Assembly (NCBI RefSeq): GCF_002878395.1 | Contig: NC_061118.1 | Location: forward strand, 124,046,740 to 124,110,739 | Length of the DNA stretch: 64,000 bases | Reading direction: 5' to 3' | Source of the DNA: Capsicum annuum | Taxonomy: Eukaryota > Streptophyta > Magnoliopsida > Solanales > Solanaceae | Part shown: in pieces, positions 23,917-35,249 of the stretch | How positions within the stretch are numbered: position 1 is the first letter of the stretch | How the letters are laid out: every line of letters begins with the position of its first letter | Notes under the pieces: generated by a model | What the model was told of the DNA's origin: nothing | The model's input: only the letters and a program-made list of their open reading frames with translations | Databases searched by the model: none | Position numbers and translations under genes: made by a program

Positions 23917-26190
23917 CTATCTTCTTATTCTCTTTACACTTCTTGGGTGTGAATTTTCAAGAGCAATAGATTCCTCAACCTTAGCCTTTTTAGGCTCATC
24001 AATTAGAATCAAATCAGGCTTATGTGGTAGAAGCTTAGGTTGCTCAATTAGGTAGTCCAAAGAGGTCTTTGCTAGACTAACCACCCCACACTTATCCTCT
24101 TCAATAACATTGATCATGCATAAGTCTTTATAATGGGACATTAAATTGGGTGCTTTGTAAATATCAAATACCATCTCTTCATTCTTTACCCTCATTTTGA
24201 GAGAGCCTTCTCTAAGATCAATCAATGCTCCTTCGGTTGATATGAATGGATGCCCCAAGATGATTGGCACATATTTATCTGCCTTAAAATCAAGAATAAT
24301 AAAGTCAGAGGAATAACAAATTTGCAAAACTTTATGAGGATATCCTCTATTATTCCTTCTGGATATGCCATGGATCCGTCTGCTAGTTGCAAAACCACCT
24401 TTGTCGATTTAGGCTTTCCCAAGCCCAATGTATTAAACAAAGAGAGGGGCATAAGATTTATGCTATCTTCTAAGTCACTCAATACATCAGCCACTTTACT
24501 CCTAATTTGGATAGGTAGAGTAAACTTCCCTAGATCTCTCAATTTCTTGGGGATTTTCTGTATTATTACAGCGCTACACTCTTAAGTGAGTGTTATTGCC
24601 CCCATATCCTAAAATTTTGCCTTATTAGCAACCATATCCCTCAAGTACTTTGAATACTTAGGCATACCCTACAAAATATCTAACAAAGGTAAGTTAACAT
24701 AAAGTTCACTGAATGTGTCAACGAACTTCTTAACCATTACATCCTCCTTCACTTTAATTTACCTCTGAGGGAAGGGTAGTGGTGGAGTCTTCTTCACTTA
24801 TTCTGAAGTAAATTTTTGTTTCAAGTACTCAGTCTTCCTTGATTTTTAAGGAACTTCTTCATTTACCTGTTCAGTCACCACATCAGCATCTACCTCCTTA
24901 GTTTCTTTTGGAGGTTCTCCTTGAAGCTCTTTACGACTTCTCAAGGTAATTTCCATAATGTAATTTGGATTGCCTACATCTATTGGTAGACCACCTTGAG
25001 TCTTAGTATTCAATGCTTGCTACAAATTCCCAATCTGCAACTTTAAAATTCTCTAGGCTACTTGTAAATTTTTTAGGTTCGCAGTCAACTGTGCTTGATT
25101 AGCTAAAAGTTGCTTCAACATCACTTCTATTTTGCTAGTTGACAGATTCCCTTGTGCCTGTGGTTGCTGAATTTGTTGTTGTTGGGCGTTCTACAGCTAA
25201 GTATTCCACTTTATGTTGTAGGCATTACCATAATTTGGCCTTTATACGTCGCCCACATACATCACTGACTCTGGATTGGAAGAACATAGGGCCGTTGAGT
25301 GACCACTATTTCCACAGATCTCACAGTAATGAGTAGCTTACTGAACAACATTGTTTGCTGCTGTAGGCTATGGAGCTCCTAATTTCAGGATGCTGAACTG
25401 AGTGTATATCATATTTTACATAGTTATAACCGGAGTTGATAAGGCTGTGTATTGGTCCACCTCCAATACACCCGCAATTCTTTTCTTGGCACTTCTAGAA
25501 TCAGAATGCCACTCTGGATTTCCTTGTGCTATGTAGTTAAATAATGTATACAACTTATCATAAGTCAATTTTAGCACTTGACCACCTGCAGCAGAATCTA
25601 GCAAAATTTTTATATTGTGATTAAGTGTTTCTACAAAAGTGTGAGCAAATACCTCGTTAGACTGTTAGTGGTGTGGACACTCCCAAAGAAGAGCCTTGAA
25701 GTGTTCCTATACATGTTAGAGGTTTTTATTTGGCTTCTGTTTGAAGCTCACTATCTCACTACGAAGCCTCATAGTCTTGCCAGATGGAAAGAATCTGATG
25801 AGGAAATTTTTGGCTAAGTCATCCCATGATGTGATTGATTTGGCCGGCTCTATATTCAACCACCTTTTAGCTTCCCCAAATAGTAATTGAGGAAAAAGTA
25901 TCAGCCTTACATAATCTGTACTCACCCTAGTCGGAATGAATGTGTCAGTAAGCTCAATGAAAATTTGTAAGTGGATTTGTGGATCCTCGTGTGGAAGTCC
26001 TACAAGTAGTCCACTGTTTATTAAAAGCTACACCATATTGTGCTTTAACTCGAATTTCCCCCCAGCGGCCGGTCTTTGAATTGGGGAAGTCAAGTTCGTC
26101 GGAAGTGGGACTGCCACTTCCTTAACTATCGTACAGGCTGCTTTTTTTTTTTAGCAATTAGAGCAGGGACTACTTGGTCTTCCTCTATTT
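23917..26190 (-). pseudogene. Element E gag-protease, broken
   Basis: The capsid region at 25716-25925 reads STDYVRLILFPQLLFGEAKRW followed by SITSWDDLAKNFL. A CCHC knuckle CEICGNSGHSTALC lies at about 25285-25325. The protease region at 24222-24542 has LSDLEDSINLMPLSLF in the active-site position, and the flap/C-terminal part VPIILGHPFISTEGALIDLREG is at 23917-24327. Stops and a frameshift near 24300 separate the pieces. These motifs are typical of Athila-type gag-protease. The start is lost near an A-tract at 26142-26153. Confidence 0.85.
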
Positions 26191-26403
26191 ATGGAAATTG
26201 GGGGAGACGGATTGAGTCTCTCCTTCATTGATGGAAGTGTTGTTCAGGTTTGGGGATTGGTTCAACCAAATCCCTATCCCTTGCTAGCTTCCTAACATTA
26301 AAACCTATTTTCCGCAATCACAAAACCAAGATCAAGTGTAAAAACACCAAATAAATCTAAAAGTAATACTAAAATAAACAATTGCCAATTAACAAGTCTC
26401 CTA

Positions 26404-26414
26404 CAATGGTGCCA
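26404..26414 (-). other. Element E primer binding site (tRNA-Asp type, decayed)
   Basis: The minus strand reads TGGCACCATTG six bases from the LTR. F retains a longer version, TGGCACCATTGTCGGAGA. Both look like the tRNA-Asp complement with G-to-A and C-to-T changes. Confidence 0.7.
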
Positions 26415-26420
26415 AAAACT

Positions 26421-28094
26421 TGACAGTGCCCAAGTGCACACGCAAGTGTACGTGGTCTTACCAAGTAGGAAAGTGGCCTTCAAGAAGCCAAGTATTGATC
26501 TCACAGAGACTTGATTCAACAATAATTCTAATTTAGTTCACAATTTTGATTAAGTTGATGCAAGCATAACCAAAAAGAGAATTTGAAATTTTGCAAGTAA
26601 AGTAAACAATTCGTAATGTAAAGATCTTGTGACAATCAATAGGAGAAAACCCAGGGTTAAAACACTTTGAACAATCATACTATATTGTTGAACTTGATTT
26701 GTTAACTTGCTTATCTTGGTTGTAGATTCATAGGGTTAATTGCGTGATCATGGTCTCTCAACCTCTAATCCTTTACATAAGTTGAACCTTACAACAACAT
26801 CGTTGAGTGGGGATGTAATGATCCAATTAGGCTATTTAAGCTATCATCCTACGTGTGAATCAATTAAGGTATCTAAGTACATACCTGCCCTAGACACTAA
26901 ATTCAATTCCTTATTTCATAAAGGAATACAAACCATACTTTGTTCATCTCCATATTCTATCCCCTATTCCCTCTCCCGAGGTGAAAAGGTAGAAAATTGA
27001 TGTATTCTAAGGGTCGCAAATCCTTAAAAAAGTTAAATCAAAGATGAACACACAACCAATAATGATAAACAAAGTTAAACAAATTTAATTCAAAACAATA
27101 GTACGCATGTACTTGGATTTAACCCCGGAAAAGGGCGTTTAGCCACACATAGTCATAATGGTAATCAGAAGGTTGTAATTAACGACTCAAAACATGAATG
27201 AACTAAATAAAAATAATAAAAAACTAATTATAAAGTTGTAGCAGCCCCTTGATCTCCAAAATATGTCCAAAGATATGTAAAAATGTGATAGAAGATGTAT
27301 TTATAGTATAGGAGTATGTCAAGTCCGTGTTGGAGTGGGAACGTTCAGTTATTGAGCTCGGGAATAGAGGGGGTGCCGACCTGGGTTGAGCCCCGCTCCA
27401 GGTGAGGCATCGCCCTGGCTAGAGCGCCGCTCCAGGCAAGGCTTCTCCCTAGCCATAGCCTTGCTCCAAGTGGGGCATCACCTCTATATCGCCCTGATCC
27501 TCTGAAGTTGCTCTCCGAATTTTGGTTAAGTGTCGGTCCTCCAATCTTTCATCCCTTGACTTGGGGTGTATTTCCCATGGATTTCCATCCTTTTCAACAT
27601 CAAAATATCATCATATTCAGCTCACAAAGATTATTACACAATCACACACCACAAATTAAGAGACAAACACAACACACTAGTCATAACGATGAATCAAAAC
27701 AAGAGTTAAGTCTAGTTAGTCTGCATTAAACCTTCACTTATTATTCCTGCTGTATACTCTCTCAAATTGAACTTTTCTCACTACCAAAAAGTTATTCCAA
27801 TCATAATCACACATTTAAACCATAATGAACTCATTAAACACACTAGAATCCAACGAGACCAACTAGATAAGCACTTAGCTCAAGCTAGTAACACTAGTTT
27901 TTTGAGATGGACTCTAAATGACTTAATTAAGTACAAACTTGTTTGGAATTCACTTTGAACATTATAAGCACCTGCTTTAACACTTATATACACACTAATC
28001 TCATTACAACTCATATAGAACATGAATCATCCTTAAAATAAGGCTAAAAAGGCTAGAATAGTGACGCTAGAATTCATAAATACACCCAACATCA
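26421..28094 (-). repeat. Element E 5' LTR, complete
   Basis: This 1674-bp LTR begins TGACAGTGCCC and ends CAACATCA on the plus strand. A GC-rich word array (forms of GCTCCAGGCAAGGC and GAGGCATCGCC) lies at 27370-27500, just upstream of the TATA box at 27298-27305. Confidence 0.9.
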
Positions 28095-28099
28095 AAAAT

Positions 28100-29200
28100 C
28101 ATGAAGGAATCCAAATAAGGTCTGAACACTCAATTCATCATGTCCATAAATGCGGCTAGGTCTTGGTCAACCCATAAAATATCACTAGAAACTCATAATG
28201 ACCATAATGGGCCCTAAAAGTTGTCTTCGGGATTTCCTCAACCCAAATTCTCAACTGATGGTAACTGAACCTCAAATCAATCTTAGAAAACACTATTGCA
28301 CCCTTAAGCTAGTCAAACAAATCATTAATACAATGCATACAATACTAGTTCTTCACCATCAGTTTATTAAGCTGCCTATAATCAATAAACATATGCATGG
28401 AGCCATTTCTATTCTTCACGAACAACACAGAAGCTCCCTAAGGAGACACACTTGGTCTATTAAAACCCTCACCAATAAGATCCTGAAGCTGAGAATTCAA
28501 CTCCTTAAGCTCAACAGAATCCATATGGTAAGGTGCTATAGAAATAGGTTGAGTGCAAGGATCAAAACCAATAACAAACTTAATATCATGTACACGAGGA
28601 ATACCAGGTAGATCGGCAAGTGATATATTAGGAATTTCACAAACTACGAAAGTAGAGTCAAGCAGCAAACTCTCCACACTATCATCCTGCATATAAGTAA
28701 GATAAGACTTGCAAACCATCGATATAAGCCTCCTAGCACAAACGTAAGAAATAATCCCCATCGTCTTAAAGCTAACCACTCCCTACTATATGACTGGGTG
28801 TATCTCTAGCATGGTTAAGGTTACGGTCTTAGCAAATAGTCTATGACTGCATGATAGTAGGATAACCAATACATGTCTAGAATAACATCAAAATCTTCCA
28901 TGTCCAATATAATAAGATCAACATGAGTATTAAAATCTCGCATAGTCATAAAATGTGATCTAAAAACCCGATCTCATACTAAAGAATCACCCATGGGACT
29001 ACATACACATAGTGGCAAAAATAATGAATTCCAAGATAACTCTAACCACAGGGCATAATATGTAGAAACGTAAGAATAAATTGATCCCAAATAAAATAAA
29101 GAAAAGGACAATGGACAACACACCAAGATCGTACTTGTGATAATAACATCAAAAGGCTCAGCCTTGGGTCTAGCAGGTACTGAATACAACTGATCACACT
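28100..29200 (-). pseudogene. Element B protease and RT N-terminal half, broken
   Basis: Protease remnants at 28974-29189 read YSVPARPKAEPFDVIITSTILVC then LFYLGSIYSYVS, where Tyr stands in the place of the catalytic Asp. RT starts near 28650 with VVCEIPNISLADLPGIP, then ISIAPYHMDSVELKEL and DLIGEGFNRPSVSP. It continues as [24 protein letters not shown] and [13 protein letters not shown] to about 28200, and degrades towards the element E junction with PYLDSF. The second half of RT is at 20200-21044. Confidence 0.87.
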
Positions 29201-30700
29201 CGCCACCTAACTGGGCTCCTGACCGATCTCTTGTCCTACCTGCTTGAGTGCCTCCGCGAGCACCCTAAAGACCATCCCTACAACCATGAATACCACCTCT
29301 AAATAGGGAATGAAATACCCTAATAGGCAGAACACCTAGAGATAAAGGTACAATCGATCAATGACTAAGGCACTCTCATATTAAATGACCAAAAGTTCTA
29401 TAAACATGACATGCCCCATGAACTATACCAAAATTAAAAGATACAAATAATATGAAATAACTACTACGACTAGAATAGCAAGAAGACAAACTCCTCAAAG
29501 AATGACCACTACCCTATCTAGGATGATAACTGATACAAGACTGACCTCCATCGATAATCTAGGGTGCAACCTAAGCGAGTATGTTGGACTAAAATCGAGG
29601 TTGATACGAATGATATTGAGGGTACCTACCCTGAGAAGCACTACTTCTGAATCATGAGGTGCTATGACTCCCACTGAAACTACCCTGATATTGTGGCCTC
29701 TTATCACTACCCCTTTGGGCCTCGCAACGTATTTCCTCCATAACCTAAGTGTGGTATAACACCTTATCAAAAGCGCTACCTGCAATAACTAAATTCTATG
29801 TAAACATGTGAAGAGGAAGTCTCATACCCCGAACAAAGTAATAAACCCTCTTATACTTAGTAGTCAGAATAGAAGTAGCATGCCTAGACAACTCATGAAA
29901 ATGAGCCTCATACACCACAACAGTCATAGAGCCCTACTCTAACCTCAAAACTAATCCCTCAGACAATCCATAAGACTGCAACTTCTCCAAGAAGATCTCA
30001 GAGAATTGAGTTCATGTCAAATGAGAAGATCCAGCTAGCCTGAAATCAAGATAACCTCTCCACCAATGTCTAGCTTCCAAGTCTAATTTAAAAATAGTGT
30101 AATGCATACCATAAGTTATAACTAGGCCTAAATTATGGAGCCTATCCTCACAAGCAATCAAAAGCTCATAAGCATCCTTACTCGGTGTAAATCCTAAAAA
30201 TCTAGGAAGAGTCAATCTCAAGAACCTACTAATATCTTCTATACCACAACAGACATAGTAGGATGGCAAACCACTAGCTGAGCATCTATCAACTGAGCAA
30301 CCACAAAAATTGGAGAGATCTCAACTTCGAGAGCCGTAGCTATAGGTTGTGCCCCTACCTTAGTACCACTCTGGTCTGTGGACTATGCACCATCAGATGG
30401 TGCACCACCAACCAACCTCAAAATCTAAACCAAATTATCCTTGAGCACTGAAGAAAATATAAATCCCCATGGAGCCTGGGCTGGTTCGTGGACCACCACC
30501 AGCTATGATAGATGAATCTCTGACTTGAGAGAAAGAATAGCATTAGGGGAATACCCCCTATCCTGGAACCTAGCTAGGGACACATCTCAAGGCTATCCAT
30601 AACCTCTAGGTCATCCATAAATAATGAAAGAATCCCTTGGCTCAGTCTTGAGACCTCATCTCATGTAGCATTAGCACGCATCCTATCCATATGTGAAGGG
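29201..30700 (-). pseudogene. Element B gag, broken
   Basis: The capsid-like reading at 30012-30269 includes ISRFLRLTLPRFLGFTPSKDAYEL and MHYTIFKLDLEARHWW. The nucleocapsid knuckle near 29378-29420 reads CHVYRTFGHLI followed by a stop, with one Cys changed to Tyr. A possible start is MRANAT near 30687. Stops occur throughout. Confidence 0.75.
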
Positions 30701-30878
30701 TGAAATCAATAGAATTCTTTAAAGACTAACTCAAACCCTTATCATGAGATAAGTAAAAGAGTGAAGAACTCCTAAGATTATCTTATAGCATCTTAAAGAT
30801 AAGAAAAATGATGTCATCATTCTAATCTATGAGACTCTACTAGACACTTTTTTTTGTACCAATAATACTGGTGAACCT

Positions 30879-30891
30879 AACTCTGATACCA
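30879..30891 (-). other. Element B primer binding site (tRNA-iMet type)
   Basis: The minus strand reads TGGTATCAGAGTT three bases from the LTR end at 30895. Confidence 0.85.
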
Positions 30892-30894
30892 ATA

Positions 30895-31439
30895 TGTCAC
30901 AATCTAATTTACGAGTCATGATGGCACCAATTATACCCACCAATAGGTAAGCCAAATCATAACTTCAAGCTATAGGCAATGGGCTAATTTGGTAGAAATG
31001 GTCTATTAGGACGGAATCAACATAATAAAGACTAGTAATAGTAAAAATATAGTAAATATATCCATAAGATAGATAAATAATGCACATCCATCCCATCACC
31101 TAGTAATGTCGGTACAAGACCAACTACAAATGTACTACAAGTACTGAAATAGTCAATACAAGAAATCTAAAAAATAAAAGACTAAACATAGATAAATAAA
31201 AGGAAAATGGAAAAATTTGACTCTAAGAGCTCACCCAATCTCTGAAGTCCAATCACAACATTAGTGTTGAATCAACGACGGCAACTACTACTCGGATCTA
31301 TGCAAAAATAGTACAGAAGTATAGTATGATTACCAAAACCATCGGTATTCAGTAGGCATCATCGACCGACTAAGCTAAATCATGATATAAATATTATTAA
31401 ATATAAGATAAAATAATTAAGTCAAGGTAAAAGGGAATA
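30895..31439 (-). repeat. Element B 5' LTR, first part
   Basis: It starts TGTCACAATC and aligns with 9324-9645 and the start of 16434 onward. It is interrupted by solo LTR D. Confidence 0.88.
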
Positions 31440-32005
31440 TGACATGACCCAAACTAGGGCCTAGTTATGTCAGGTGCCTCAAGTCCAACAAGGACCGGAG
31501 ACCACTCACAATACCCAACCTTAACTGCCCTGCAACCAATGTAGGATGAATTATATAACAAGATGGAACAATCTTAAATCAAAGACATCCAAACGGTGTT
31601 AGCCTTAATACTAATACCAATGCAGAGGCTGACACCAATACCAATACCGACTATGCCTAAAGTAGTTTCACAAAGCCTCTAACTAAAATTAAAATAATAT
31701 CCAGTTGGGACATACTCCCGACCATAGCCAAAACCCAAAGTCTAATAAATAACAAAAGTATGTAGAAAAGGCTATAACATGATATAGAGTCTTTAGAAGT
31801 ATGGAAGATCATTACTTCAATTCAACCCAATGTCATCCCAGAATTTAATCACTGAGCAGAAGAAGTAATATGGTCGGTTCCTATATCACGTGGGGATACA
31901 ATGCCCAAAGATCAGTTAACAGGTGAATGCTAGCATGTACTCAGGAATAAGGATAAAATAATGCCAATATTTAAACCCAAGTAAATAACAAAGTGAAATC
32001 ACGTT

Positions 32006-32040
<35 letters not shown>

Positions 32041-33051
32041 TCTAATGCCTATAAAAAGAACTGGGTTTAACATGCATTTAAAATCTTAATCTGGGCTATG
32101 TAGCTTGACCATCGTAAAACCACTCATAGGCTATATGGGTCTAGTGTTACCCCCTGAACGGGCCCTAGTGTGTGTACCTACACAAACTGGAGATATCATA
32201 GGGGTCAGGGTTTCCCGTGTACCCTTCATCCTCCATGATACATATATACAAGTATAACTTAAGGGATTCCCATATACCCCACAAGTATATGGTCACCATG
32301 ACCAACCCTAATGTCGAAAAATATGAGTTTTTAGTTTTTGTCCATTGGACTCACACCTTCACAGTTAGCTATCACACCCAACCATTATTACCTAATTAAA
32401 ATCATTAGCACATAACCAAACCACCAATTCCCAGAGTCAATTACCAAGGCATTATGAAGTGGTATCTTCATACCGACTATAGCTTGCAAGCAATGTCATT
32501 AGCCAACACTCAGGGGATTCCCATGTACCCCACAAGTTTTCTAATTAAACTAAAGTCATGGCTACCAAGACCTTTCCAATTCAGTTCAAACTATTTAAAC
32601 AAGTTTGGGTTCCATTACCATATTATACAAAGCAAGTTTTTCAATAAAAGTCAAATTATGTGACAAAACCATTCTCACAGGCATTTGAACAATTATGTTA
32701 AGGGGATTGAACAGAAGGTTGGACATCACACACTGTTCACCATATGACTTTTTTTTGCCCAAATATTATCCATACCATATGAGTAGTACCCTCAAATCGT
32801 ATCCAAGATAGAATCAAAGGGGGTTGGCCATTGGGTAACATATGACTTCACCATAAATCTCATACCCTAAACATAAGATTATCCTCACCAACTCATACCC
32901 ATAACAAAAACTCACCCACCACACAATGGTCAACATATAAGATGGGTCACCTGAGCTGTACCCTCACGATACGACTAGTATTATGAGTCGTATGATGATC
33001 AAAAACTCAAAACTCTAGAAATTTTGAAGGACCAATATCCAAGCTATTTCA
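31440..33051 (-). mobile_element. Solo LTR D (same family as element I) inside the B LTR
   Basis: This 1612-bp sequence runs from TGACATGACCC to ATTTCA, with a target duplication GAATA (31435-31439) / GAAAA (33052-33056). It shares words with the LTRs of element I, for example CAAGTCCAAC, GGACCGGAGA, a (CA)n(TA)n tract and GGGCTATATAGG/CATAGGCTATATGGG. It has no internal region, so it is the product of LTR-LTR recombination. Confidence 0.85.
32006..32041. repeat. (CA)n(TA)n microsatellite in LTR D
   Basis: About 11 CA units are followed by about 7 TA units. A shorter version sits at the same LTR position in element I near 51706-51731. Confidence 0.95.
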
Positions 33052-33056
33052 GAAAA

Positions 33057-35249
33057 TCTAGAAATAAAATCCAACACTACTATGGATAAATGATTTAATA
33101 TATCCCAGATAATAATGTAAAAATCACATGAATATATTTACTAAATTAGCCCTCATAAGCCAATAAGTGTGGAAAGTAAATAACCCAATGCAGGATCCCA
33201 TAATCCTGGAGGGTTCAATTGAAGAAAAGTAAATAATTGGGTAACATAGTCTACCAACTGTCCTACCATGACCAAAAATCCATCCTTACCACATCGCATC
33301 ATAAACAACTCTCAATTACCAGACTTGAATCGATGCTCATATCATCAATATCATAATTAATTATCAAACTTAAATTGATGCTCATATCATCAATATCATA
33401 ATCAATTTTTGCACTTGAATGGGTGCTTATATCATTAGTATCATAATCTTTTGTCGGACTTGAATTAATGCTCATATCATCAATATCATAAATAAATTAT
33501 CGATTTTTACCATAAATATCACCAGATCCTAAAATCAAATAATTACGTATCTAACCTCCTCAATATCATAATAGACATTTTGAAATATAAAACAAATGTA
33601 CAAAGGTCTACCAAAAACTAGGTGAGGTTTTGGCCTAAGATATGTCGGATCGCTCCACTTCTATTCCTGAATCCATTATAAGTCAAATTCTATCCCGGAT
33701 TAAGATAAGATATCTAAATCCACTTTTATATGTTAAACAAGCCTTAATTAACCATAAGATAGAAATTCTACCAGAAACATGAGAAACTAAGTCAATTATG
33801 CCAAAATTTTGGTTACAACATAGCCTAAACTGTCTAACTAATTTCAAATATTGATAATCATACCTCCAATACCTAAATCCCATCCCAAATCTAGCATATT
33901 ATCATAATTATACTATGAAATAGATCAATCTAAGAAGAGGGTAAACTTATCCTACCTGGACGCGGAAGAAAATCCTAAAGAATCTGCTAAACCACTGATT
34001 TTCCCTTTAGAGAAGCTTTTGCAAGGTACCACACTATCAAAATCACAATTTTATAATCAAGACAAGAAAAATTACATCTATATTGTACTATTGTACTTTG
34101 GGTCCAAAAAATTACGTAAAATCCCATGTGGATCCTATTTACTAAATCGTATAATCAAATCCAACACAACATCCCCCTATGCTCAAGGAATATTTATCCT
34201 AAAAATGGGTGATTTCAAGCTCTAATGGTGCTAAAATTGAGTCACCAAACTGTTAGGGGTTTAGAAAAAGTATTGGAAAATCAACGATGAAAATAATGAA
34301 ATCTTACCTCTAAATCCAATGGAAAAATCATATAAATAAACTTTATCCAAGCTCCAAGATCACCCACAAAAGTGTTCCCCGAAGCTTTCTGACTTTTTAT
34401 TGTTCCAATATTTTGGGAATGGATGAAAAATAAAAAAAAAGGGCTAAGTAAGGTATTTATACCCTACCCAGGTAGTGAAAGGGTATCACTTATGTGAACT
34501 TTGGGTCGCTTAAGCAATACTTGTTCGTTGGCGTGCTTATTACTTATGCAATCAGTCGATCGCTTACGCGATATCTAGTTTCCTATGAAAGTATCACGTA
34601 CATGACAATAGTATCACATACACAACACTTTCTCTACTTTCAAGCCATTCTCTTAAGCAACATACTTTGTTGCCTGAGTGATATTTGCTGGGGTTTGCCA
34701 GATCACTTAAGAAATCTAAGGCATCACTTAAATGATGCACCACCAACTATGACTTGGAGAAATTTCAAGTCTTTGTAAATCCCTTGGGATTCATCTGGAA
34801 TCCCATATACGCACTAAGACTATGCTACCTTATAAAATTGGATGTTTTAAATTTAATGGCATAAGCAAAATTTCAATCTAAGGTCGTTTCGATGAAAAAT
34901 GGGCACAACACCCACTTTTCATAATTCTTAACTTTTGGCTAATAACTCAAAATGAGTTTGAGATCCCTGGGACCCAGACCAATGGCCCTCTTAACCTAAA
35001 ATGGACATTTTAGAGCTATTGGGATAGGCAGAATCAGCATATGAGGTTGTTTGACTGAATTTTTTGCCCAATAACCAATTTGAACCAGCGAAGGCTTTAA
35101 AATAGAGAATTGTCTTTAAAAAGCAAATGAATTACTTCGTAACTGAATTGCCAGTTCGAAAAAGTTATAAATTCCTTAGAGCAACTATAAGAAAACTCTA
35201 AATAATAAAAATAAGTAAGAATAAATAAATAACATGAACGGTCATTATA
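33057..35249 (-). repeat. Element B 5' LTR, second part
   Basis: This aligns with 16670-18650. The TATA box is at 34454-34461 and the decayed palindrome cluster at 34480-34740. It ends GTCATTATA where the other copy has GCCATTACA. Confidence 0.9.

Larger units (their letters stand above)
21050..28094 (-). mobile_element. Element E: Athila-like element with gag-protease only
   Basis: It is inserted in the RT gene of B and bounded by TGACAGTGCCC and ...CAACATCA. The LTRs are 21050 to about 22628 (inner end deleted) and 26421-28094. The primer site is of tRNA-Asp type, as in Athila/Tat elements. The internal part encodes a decayed gag-protease and no RT, RNase H or integrase. Element F has the same layout, so the lack of pol is a family trait rather than an accident. 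Confidence 0.9.
9324..35249 (-). mobile_element. Element B: chromovirus carrying nested C, D and E
   Basis: This minus-strand Ty3/gypsy element is stretched to 25.9 kb by later insertions. The LTR copies are 9324-9645 plus 16434-18650, and 30895-31439 plus 33057-35249. The target duplication is ATTTC at 9319-9323 and ATTTT at 35250-35254, and the G LTR continues on the far side, which confirms the ends. With C, D and E removed, the internal part is about 5.2 kb with gag, protease, RT, RNase H, integrase and chromodomain remnants in the expected order. All genes are broken. Confidence 0.9.
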
